From: Telmatactis stephensoni
Taxonomy: Eukaryota; Cnidaria; Anthozoa; Actiniaria; Isophelliidae
Length of the DNA stretch: 64,000 nt
NCBI GenBank assembly: GCA_029948255.1
Contig: JALIZF010001624.1
Location: 372,001 to 436,000 of the forward strand
Reading direction: 5' to 3'
Shown: positions 25,301 to 37,300 of the stretch, piece after piece
Layout of the letters: every line of letters begins with the position of its first letter
Numbering within the stretch: the stretch's first letter is position 1
Translations under genes and position numbers: made by a program
Notes under the pieces: model-generated
What the model saw: the letters and a program-made list of their open reading frames with translations, nothing else
The model's database searches: none
Told to the model about the DNA's origin: nothing

Positions 25301-28300
25301 AATTCTGAAAGATGAAAAACAAAAAGCATGGGAAAAAATGAACAACAACAACACTCACAGCACCAAACAAGCCCGATCGCCTCTGTTCTCTGAGTTTGGC
25401 TGCTTCGGTTGGAAAGTTGAATTTGAAAACGTTGTTCTTGCCAAGTACAATAACATCGCCTATGAGAAGGGAAAAAACATTTTTTAACAATGAAAATTAC
25501 TTAGAGGTAAAATGCAACTGAAATGAGTTATGAATATAGCTTTCGTATATTGATTCTTAGTATTAAACATTAGTCGTTGCAAAACACTTAAAGTCAAAAA
25601 TCAACGGAGAAGGTGATGGGACGTGAGAAGGACAAGAACCATCTAAGTCTTATGAATATCTGAAGAGATGCGCATAAAAAAGCATGATTTTCTTTGATCG
25701 TATACAACGACGCCTATTCAATTTATAGAGGAAAATAAGCACTAGTCCTCAAATTGGGTGTTTACATGGCACTAGAATCATCCTAGCACTAGGATCATCC
25801 TAGCAGGCCAATCATCCTACCTGCTATACATTTACTGCATTCTGTTTACATGGAAATTTGTGTCTTCACTTCGGGTACTAGGATCATCCTACTACTAGGA
25901 TCATCCTGTCTCGCCGGTAGGAATATCCTAGCATTAGGAGTATGTTTCGGTCATGTAAACGGAAAAAGTAGAGATACTTCACCAACTGAGATTAGGAAAC
26001 GCTGATGTTGGCTCGGGTGACGCAAAATTGTCATATAAACTAAACGCAAAGTTAGTTCGCCTGCTAGGATGATCCTAGTGCCATGTAAACATCTCCTAAG
26101 AGACTTGGATTTCTTGAAAGTGTGGATTCGATTTCATACTCTTTGTGCACAATTTGAGGAGTGAATAAGTCATTGCTCATTGACGAGCTTTTTGTACTGT
26201 ATAGACCTTCAAGGCCAGTGTTACACAGGCTATGTTTTATTACACTAACCTTGATTAAGTTTAGTTGGTTGTATCACTGACACTCCATTGACCCAGCAAG
26301 CAGAAGCCAGAGGGTCTAGCGTCACTCGTCCTTTAACGTATTCTACTACGCAGTGCTGCTTGTCTATGTCTTCTCCTTCTAATACTACATATCATAACAA
26401 CAACAAAAAGCTTCGTTTAGTATTACTAAGTTTTTGCTTTTCTTAACTTGTGCTTGCGCGCAAGATTTCTGCAAGTATCGCGCATGTGCTTGTGTGTCTA
26501 GTGGAAACAAGGCCTTATAACTCAGAATGTAAGTTACACGATACAATTTTTGCTTACAACTTGTCGCATGCAACAACCCTACAACTTGCTTACAACTGTT
26601 AGATGCGACAAGAACAAAAAGTTGTAGGATTTTAAAACATGTTAACCTTTATTCTTGTCGCATGCAACAGTTGTAAGCAAGTTGTAGGGTTGTTGCAAGC
26701 GCTAAGTTGTAAGCAAAAATTGTATCGTGTAAATTGGCCTTTAAAAAATGCAAGTGTAAATAAGGCAAAATAGTTTGCTTCATGATTGAATAAGAACAAT
26801 TGGAGAAACACTTTACCAATATCTTGAGGAACAAGGGCATCTTCTAGCCCAATATTGGTCTTCCCGTGCTGTGAAAAGAATCCAAACAGAACATTGTAAG
26901 GCACGTACAAGGAAATAAAGCCAAAACATCAAATAAACTTGACAACATGGCTAAGGGAATTCCCATCTATAAGTCAACTTGCGTGCACAACATGTTATGC
27001 TACACGTTTCTTGCCAACAAACTCGTATTTTTTCCAAACGAAAAACAATTAGGATAGAAATTTGGTGCGTGTTTTTCGGTACTGAAAAATGCAACGCAGA
27101 GCAAACTTGTTTTGGTGTATCAAAAAAAAGCAAAATGTGCACACAAAAAACGTCTTACCATCAACCTGTAGAGTTTGATTTCCGTTTTTAGCGGGTCTTC
27201 TTCTAGGCGCACGAGATGAGGCAGTTCCAGATCGATGAGGACACATGATCCTTGACGTCGTAAAGCCAATTCACTTTCCTAAAAAATATAATGTAGATTT
27301 TACGGTGCGTTTCACATAACTTTTAACGATTGGATTTCCAAGTTCGTTTGGAAGTTCCAAACTTCATGTTGCACTTCCGAAGTTCATATGCACAAACGAA
27401 CTTCAAACGTATATTTCCCGCGCAAATTTGGAAATCCACTAGAATCGAGTTTCTTGATTCCATGTTAATGATCAACTAATTGTGGACTTCTTTACCGCCT
27501 TACTTTGTGATGGAACTCATTCTCAGCGAAACCTCGATTCTAATAATTTCCGAATTTGCGCGGGAAGTACTGAAGTTGTTCGAAATTCGCCAATAAGTAT
27601 AAAAGATTATTGCGAGACTGACTTGAGCTTCGGGAGGTCCGGACAAACTTTGGAACCCGTTTCTCAAAAGTTATGTGAAAAGAACTGTAGATGATACACA
27701 CATGTAACTAAACAAACAGCACTCAGCAACCGGAAAGGCAGATAAAGCGGATAGAAACAACGGACTATAGAAACAAAGCGAACCAGAAGAACACTGTTGC
27801 CATGCACGACGAGACATACCGCACGGGAGAGAGACGAAATGACAGATCTGACACAGAAAGATACAATCAGAACGAAGACTTATAAATCAGAACAAAAAGT
27901 AGACGGACCAACACAGAGTAACAGAGTTAAAAACAATCGAAGATAATGATTTGATGATATTTAAAGATGGACAGCGAAGAACCAGACGTACTTGCATAAT
28001 CATTTTAGCTTCTTTCCATTTCTCTGTCCAGTCTTTGGTCAACTTCTCTACTTTGGCTTCTTTGTCGTGAATCTTTTGACTTGTGTTGGACGCATCGTAT
28101 TCGTTTAATTGCTGTAAGTAAAATTAGTTCCAATCCTCATAAAGCTCAACTGATATTAAACAGTGCCTATACAGACAGAGGGACGGACGGACGGACAGAC
28201 AGACAGAAAGAAAAATACATATTGACTGTCACAACATTCACTTACCGTACTGCTTGATAGTCGTAATCTGGATTTTAGTCTCTCAATTTCAGCCCTTAAC

Positions 28301-31300
28301 TCTCTGATTAATTTGACGTTTGGATCCTGCATGACGACAAACGTACATAAAATGAGCTAAAGAATGAACAAAGAAATACCGTATTTACTCGCTTTAGCGC
28401 CGCCCCCGATTAAGCGCCGCACCCAAGGGCAAAATGGTGAATCAAGTGCCGCCCTCGAATAAGCAGCGCATTTGTTCACACAGTGCGGCGCATATTCAAA
28501 AGAATTCCACTAGACAGTCATCTTGAATAAGAAAAACCAAGTACGGTATAACTCAACGTTGAAATTGTGTAAAATTTGAGGTTTTCTACATTTGAAGCAC
28601 GTTTATATGTTGTTAACATTTGCTTCACTTATTAAATCGTTTTTGAGCCTTATGATTTCTTAATAAACGCCGCCCCCGAAACCCAAAAAAATGAATAAGC
28701 GCCGCGGCGCTAAAACGAGTAAATGCGGTAAACAAGTCTTTTATAAAGTACTCTACATGATCAGCGAATATTACAGTAGACCCTAATGCTACGCGACACT
28801 TTTCTTTTACGGGCATTTAAAGCTAATTAAAGCTACACGGAATAGAAAGACGTCGAAACAAGTGTGAGATCACTGGGAATTGAACGCGGGATCCCTCACA
28901 TAGAAGGCCGCGCACTAACCAACTACACCGCACTTGCTCCTTGATGCCTATGGGTAAGTCATTGGAGAAGCAAGAATAACCCTATCTACCTCATTCACTG
29001 TTGGTCGGTTGATGATGCTCTTCGCTCTCTGTGCGTAACGCAGTGTACTCAGTGTTTCACCGTAGTTACATTCTGCTGGAGACACGGCTGAGGACAAACA
29101 AAAATATCATTCAAGAACACGGTTTTGTATACATCTATTTCAACAACGTTGGCGGGCCAAAAGTCCAAAACTAGGTGACTTACGAGGAAAGGAGTATGGG
29201 TGGAAAGTACTAAAACTACGAAATCAAAGAATAACTGACAATCTACATCAAGGTTATCTTGTCCGCATACAGCAAAGAAGCGCCATTTGTTGATGTTAAG
29301 CTACGGTAATACAAGTAACAAAATTACTCAACTTGTCTCGCGACAAGTCTCTGAATGCTGCGCGTTTTTCCACTTCAATTCAAACTTGTCTCGCGACAAA
29401 ATTATTTGTTGTAAGTTGAGAAATTTTGTTGCAGAAAGTAGAAGGTCGTTCTACTTCTTGCAACAAAATTTTTAAATGTTGCACGTATTACCACTTCGAC
29501 TCAACTCGTGTTGCAGCAAATGATTTTCTTGGCCAGTGAGAACTACATGATTCTCTCAGCTTGCAACAAACAATTTTGTCGCGATACAAGTTTGTATTCG
29601 CGTGGAAAAACGTGCAGCATTGCTTTTCAGCTCGTTTCGCAGCAATGTTACGAGACATGCAAGTTGAGTGATTTTGTTGGTCGTATTTATTTACCGTAGC
29701 TTTAGAAATCAAGAAGTCAACAAAGGCGACAACTGAGTAAAGAGCTTTCAATCTACCCATAAACCTTTTCGGTCTAGTCTCTTATGTTTTAGGCCTCTCG
29801 TTCGTCAACCTTTTTGAAAAAACTGTATTTGAGGACAACGACTAAACGTATTTTGTCAACTCATTTTGTTAAATTAGTCAATGCAAAAACGAGATGGGAT
29901 TCCTGTGCTATACCACAGGACTCCCGGAGGAGTCGATTTTAAAACATAAACTGACCTGCAATCATGACAGTTTTTGAATTGCCGCCAAGACTGTCTTTGA
30001 GAAGGAATGTTAAAACAGAGTCACGGTAGGGTACGAAGAGCTTCTTTCTGTACGACAAGCGTTTGGGACCCCTCAACCTCGTTTAGTGAATTTTCAGCTG
30101 TAGACAAAAAAATATTTTTTTCCAGTTTGTGAGGTCTTCGGTGTATAGTAGGCACACAAAAGAAATGAATATGCTTATTTGATTCATTTATTTACACTTT
30201 AACCCTTTTTAGAAATTTCATACTACGTCATTCATAACCAAGCAACTTCGGTAAACTACAATTTCCTGGAATAGCTTCGATGTCCAAGTAAACGCTCCCT
30301 AACAATGTTGGCAAACAACTCATGCATTCAACGAGTTGGGTGTGTTTGAACACCTCTAAACACAACAACATCCACCTTTTTTCTGTTATCACTAAAGCCT
30401 AACACAACATTGTTTTGACGCTGTTGCAAGGCTTTGCATGGGGCTTAATACTGTGTGGTCCGTTGATTAACAATCGATTCCCTCTAGAAATTCACCTATC
30501 ACTCACGACCAAACAGCTTTCCTGGACAAACAAAATTAAAATGCACCTAGTGCCACTGTCTGCTCACCTGTCTATTCTGTCCGACTACTTGCACCTCTGT
30601 CTGTCTGTCTATCTATAGGTGTCCATCCACCTCAACAGCTTGATCTACATCTGCATCTTGATGTGCTATTCTTGCTGTTTTTACATACTAGGCACGTGAG
30701 AACTTGCCTCCTACACAGCTTTGTTTAGTCTTGTCACGCAACGCACGACATGGTGACGAGCAGCGTTGCGTGACGACGCTAAACAAGGCTGCTAAGGCTA
30801 AGTGATCACAAAACACAAGTTGAGATCCAATGTTTTAATCGATTTACCTAAAGTAGAGATGACAATGCCCAATGTCACCAGCGACCTGTTAATATTGCTG
30901 CCTTCTTTTAGTCGCTCGCCTGTTGCACCGCTTGCGCTTGCTCTCTCACTGCAAAAAGAAGTGTTGTAAAATTAACAGACCGGCGTCACTAGCTCTTTGA
31001 AGCCCCGTCGTCGTTGAAGCGTTTAAATGTAAAAGCATACCGATATTTCAATATGTTTTGGACTTACGTCCATGTTTTTGTTTTTGTTTCGTTTCGCTTC
31101 GTTTCGTTTCGTTTTAATTGTTTTTATTAATCGTTTGGTGCGAAAACAGATAGAAGGGAAAAAAGATGCGTTTTCAAATTTATTCGGGCTAGACGCAGTG
31201 AAGTCAGAGATTCAACAACGATTCAACAAGACGCAACAGAGCATATTTCGTACAAAGTGCCTGGGAACAAGGCCTGCTTAGCAAGTGTAGTGTCAGCACG

Positions 31301-34300
31301 AAACGGGACGGCGCGTGAGTTTTCTACAATCACACGATGTCTGCTCTGATACTGGCATCATGATGGTGATGATGATGATGTCGATGATGGTCATAATCAG
31401 GAGAAAAGATCAAGTATGAATAAATAAGCCGAAAATGAATGAGCTATGATGCTGATCATATGATGATGACACCAGAAGTAGGCAATGACGTTATTGCTGA
31501 TGACGATCCTGGTTGATGATGATTACAATTACAATGATGACGTACCTTCCTGCAAGGTCTACCAAATGAATTTTACTTATAGTCTCCGACGGCAGATTTT
31601 CTAGAAATTTAGCCTGAAAAGAAACAAACGAAATCACTTAACAATTTAGAGATAAGCCTAAGGTAGTCAAGAGTGCAGAAGGTGGACGAATATTCCCCTT
31701 ATATAGCTACTCTTGTTTGTAGATCGATCCCTGGAAATGAAGTTCCTTGTGGGGCTAAATGAACAAACGACTGACCGACCAACCGAATGGACGGACGGAC
31801 AGACACAGACTACTGACTAGCGCGCGACGGGGTAACTGGATTACCTGTGTAAACTTTATTGTAAATATTGCATGTGAACGGCTGCTGACTTCGTTCATCT
31901 TGGTCGCTGCTGTCGATCTAGTGACGCAAAAAATTTCAAGTTTTAGTAAAACTACAATGGCGGATGAAGAACTTTAAGATCTATATCAAAAACAAACCAG
32001 CCCCTGATAGCTCAAAACTTGAAAAAAAACCCTACTATTTGTAAGTACTATAGAGGTGTAGGACAAGAGACAATGCAACAACAATGGTGCCTTTATTTCT
32101 TCTTGAGTAAGGTAATAAATCGAGCCTTTTTCTTGATAAGAAATTAAAGACACGAATAACGTAAAAGCAGGATGTGGCATTGACCATTACCGGGTTCCCT
32201 GTGGTTCATGGGGAGTTTCACGAGTCTTCATGACCGGACGAGAACACGAGTTAGAGATGGGGTGAGGCAGGAAGGAAACCCACAAACATGATAATAACAA
32301 TTGTCTAGCCCTTGATATAAATAAATAATGCTATTGAAGTACGAATATGGTGATAAGGGCACTCAAATATGGTCAATCCGTTAAACGGAAGTGTTGTCTG
32401 TTATAATCGCATCGAAGATTAATGAACAATTATTAGTCGTAACCAACCTTTGTCTGTTTCCCTGCTCGATAAGAACCTCAATCGAATCGTTATCAGACAC
32501 GTGTTGTTTGGTTAATCCTGGGAAATTGATAGATGGGTTAGTCTAGACTGTGAAAGATCTAATTATGGATATAATTTAATAAAAGAACTTAGCAAATTAT
32601 GACCGGCCACACCCATGCACGCAATAAAATACTAAAATAGTAACAAACAAAAACAAGCTCAGTCATTTTTTCACCATAAAATGAAAAAAATAAATAAAAT
32701 GAATCAAACACGAAGTCGTATGTTCTGTTTAATATTTTAAAAAATTTACGAGCAAAGTTTTGAAAAGATTTCATCCGCTTAAAAAGCAAAAAGTATCATT
32801 TAAAACATACTGGAGTTCGTGCAGGATGTTTCGCGTGACGTGGGATCGTGAAGTTCTATTTTTCGTGATTGTTTAACAAAACGGATGTGCCTAAACAATG
32901 ACATTCATTTCTTAGAAATCTTATCTATTATCTCAAAAATTCCAAAATTTATTCATATATTTTCAAATCACAAGTAGATAAACGAAAAGTTTGGTTCACA
33001 CACCCTCAACATAGGGGCCCTCTTTTGGATGCTCTCGCACTTTCAAGTTCTGTTGTGGACGCTTTCGAAGATTCTGTGGTCTTAGGAGATCTCTGACATG
33101 TTCATTGTAGATTTCCATGTAGCTAAAAAGCAGAAAACATGAAATAATATAAACAAACACAAAATAAATAATGAAACGACAAAGAAAAAGAAATTAAAAG
33201 CAATGTAAACAAATATTGCACAGATGCATTTTCAGAATTTTAGATGGATTAAATTTTGCAGTTCACTTACTCATTCATTCAATCACACACCCTTTTTTTA
33301 TTTCTTTCTTTCTTCCATTCGTTCGTTCATTCATTTATTCGTCCATTCACTCTTACCTAACTTCAGTCCTAAATGATGTTTGATTCGATGAATTCTGGGA
33401 GATATAAGCAAACAAGCCCTGCAAAACAAATTATAACAATCTTAATCTATGAATCAACGACAAAGTACAATGAGCTGATAAAAACTGGTGCAACTATTCA
33501 AAAACTGCGTTCTCAAACAAGAAATGCCTTGTTCTCTTCGCAGGCAAGAAAGTGGGAGAACTGCTGATTTATGAGATATACTTCACTTGTCACATACAAA
33601 GGAATCAAGACGAGGCTACATGCATGAAGCTCAGTCATTTCTAACAGGAGAAAAGTTTTTTTGAGCACATAGCCATTTTCTAATTTCTTTGTGTAGCAGG
33701 TGAAGCAATTATCTGGGAAATGAACTAGTGGACAGACCTTTGAATGTAATTGACTATTTATAGTATGGTTGAGAACTACAAGTTAATTTACCTTGCATAT
33801 TCTTGGGATAAGACCAACTTCATCCTAAAAAACAAAGGCAAGAAAATTGAAAAAACACAATTAGTACCTACTGACATCATCATCATCATTACCACCCATT
33901 ATCATCATCATAAAAACAATAAAATATTTGCATGAGATACATTTTAGTTCTAAGTTCCAAATGAACCAGCAAGGAATTCCTGCCATAAATTAATTGTATA
34001 TAAGTGATAATCATTCACTCTAAACATCATCACCAAGATCACATCATCATTCATCATAAATCATCTTTACAATCAATGTTATCATACTGACAATCAACAT
34101 TATCTCATACAATTTCCATCACCATGGCAACCATCATCAGCATGCCATTGTCATAGAGTTATTATTAATAACTGATTATGATGATTAATGACAACCACCA
34201 TCATGACTATCAACCAACGATATGGCTATGTGCCAGGTGACAGACTATGAATTGTTACTATGGCTACCAGCTTGTTGCTAGGGAGCAGCATGTCTCTCAT

Positions 34301-37300
34301 GGCAGCACCACAGCACCAATGCCCAACCTGAAGCCAATGAGTTTTATAAAGAGTCTAAGCCCACATGTATACTTACATTATTGCCCATCATCGTATAGGT
34401 CTTTCCAGCACTAGTCTGTCCATAAGCAAACACACAAGCATTGTAGCCTTCAAAGGCTGATATCAAAACTCCAGCACCAAGGTCATCAAAGATCTACAAA
34501 GTATATAAACTTATGAATCAGTTTGTGAGGTTGACTGCTGAGTAACACATCTCTTATACATGCACACACAACGAATGCTCACCCTCAGAAAAGTAATTTT
34601 AGAATGACTTTTATCCAATCTATCATGTGCATAAGAATGGTTGTTTTTCCTTCTAAAATAATTTTTTTCTCAAAAGAAAAAACATTGGATTTAACTGAAA
34701 GGAGGGGGCACCCACCCCCCAAGCCCCCTCCCCTGGATCTGCCACTGGGGCCATTTGCATGGAGCTTAAATGGCAAGTTTCACTTCACCTAGTTTATTTC
34801 TTAAAACCTGAAGATGGTGTATATGTAATCAGGCATGATAAACTACTTATGTTGAAATGTTTTAGGTACAGTGTATAAGTTTATACTTTCAATCAGAAAC
34901 AACCAAACTCAACATATTAAGTAGTTTATTTTTTATTTCTTGCAAAATCTTTCTACTCAGTCTATACTGCAAATCATGAAATCCCTTTCCTTTTACATAA
35001 CAGCACTTTCATTCTAAGAAAGATATCCCATTCAGAAAAGCCTACCCATTTATAGTCCAATACACCCTCCCCCTTCCCCCTTCTCCCTCCCCCAAGGTTA
35101 GTTATTGTAGCATACCTTTTCTTGTTCCACAAAGTGAGGGTCTTTAGGGTTTACTGACCAATAGGAATGATCGTAGAAAAATTCTTTCTTCAAATCTCTA
35201 CTTTTGTCTCCATCCAAACCCACTTCACCATATATCTACAAAACAAATAAACAACATAAATGGAAGGTAGACCTCAATTAATTTATTTTTAGGTTTCTTT
35301 TGTGCCAAGATATACAGTGGTAACTTTATTAAGCAGACACCTATGGGACCTTGTCTGGTTTTCACTTCATAGAAGTGGCCTCTAAGCAGAGGTTAAATCT
35401 AAAGTAAATATGAGAAGAAATTTTTGCCGAGACCTGAGCTAGTGCCTGCTTAATAAAGGGTATCCACTGTATAATAGCGGGTACAACTGTATTTTTATTT
35501 GCTTAAAACATTTTTAGAACTATAAATGTAAATGCTGCAGCAAATCATCTTAGTTAATTCCAGTTCCAGCTAACATATAAAGAAGGGGGACATGGGGGAT
35601 TGCCAAAATCTGCAAATCCACAAGAAAAATCATTTGAAACTGCAAATCTGCTTGGGAAATGGATTAAAATCTGCATGTGTAATTTCGGTAATAAACGCAC
35701 TTCAAAACTTAGTACTATAATATTTTAAAAGAATGTTACAACAAATAATATTTATACATTTGCATGCAATGCTTTGATATATTTATACATTTGCATGCAA
35801 TGCTTTGATATAAAGTTTGTTCTGAAATGGAATATTGTTAAAGAAAAAGCGATTTCTCTGACACAAAGTATGTTACACATGTCTGTAAGTAGCATATTGG
35901 CCATCATATAAATTGTAGTTTCAGTGGATCATTTCTTCAAATCCACGATTTTGACCATTGTGGATGAATCTGCAAATCCATTCTTTAAAACATCATTATT
36001 TAAGAATCCACACATAAAAGAAAGCTCAATCTGCTGATCTGCAAACTTCCATGTCCCCCCTCATAAAGCAGATTGAAAATTTTCAAGCATAAAAGATTGA
36101 GTCTGCAAAGCAAGGTATAGACCAAATTGGCTAACACATTGCATAGCAACAAGTTAGCTGATTGGTCTCATTCGGTCTATCGAAATGAAATATTGATTTA
36201 AATGATAATTAAATAAATTAAATGCTGGAGGCTTAGTACACATAATGAATAAGAAAAGGTGTTTAAAATTTACAAATTGAAATGGGTGAGTTAAAAAATG
36301 TTATAAAACTTATTTGAAATTAATAGTTATTTTGGTGAATCATTTAAAACAACACTCAATCTGCACCTAGACTATAAATGATTTTTTCCCCATAAATCAT
36401 GCCCAAGATCAGACTATTATTATCTTGAATAAATTATATATTCCCTTTTTATCATTATATACAACATGAGGAGGAAAAACAAAGTGCTACAATACAATTG
36501 ATTTTTTCCAATAAGTGCATGAGTCATAAAAATCAACCTTAGTTACCAAAATCTCTATCTTACGTGACATTCATGGCAGTTTTTGAGAAAAAGCAAAATT
36601 AATGATTTGTAAATTGCTAGACTACCCTTGCTGTTACCAGGTTACAATCTTATTATTGCTGGACTCAGGACTTTCTAGAAGGCCAACGTACTTTAAAAAA
36701 CTGATTGAAATTAAATACTAATTTTTGAAAAATAATCAAAAACTAGCACCAGTAAAAATTTCTTGCTAAAGAAATATATGATGTCTAAAATAAACATAAT
36801 TGTTAATAATTTATTTTTATATTACATTTTGGTACACATAATGAAGATTTTAAGAATTTGAGTAAAATGGCCTGTCTTTTTATTAATTATTATCTTGTTT
36901 GAAGAACTGAGAAAATACTTGTCAATGAGAAAATATTATTCCAGATAAAGTTTTGTATTCATCACACAACTTATAAGACAGCTTACAATGCCTCAAAACC
37001 CTTCTTTAACACAAGACTAATATTGTAATGTATTAAATTTAATTAACTGCATGCAAGCATAAGGATGACATAGAAGCTCTAATATTCATTAGTTATTAAA
37101 TACAGTATTCAGGTATAATGTATTTAGCCCTTCCTTGTCACATTAGAGGATTCTCGTGAGATTTCTGACAGGAATAAAAATATTTTAGCCTTAAGGCCTA
37201 AAAGCATTAATTATAGTACAGTTTAAATAACTCTATCAACCATTACAATATAAAATATTTGAGATATAACGCACAATCTGATTGGCTAGCTAGTGTGTTT

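Noticed and set aside
34685..34755. MITE with a cagtggcagatccag end
   Set aside because: Only one terminus was found; without the opposite end or a target duplication it cannot be bounded.
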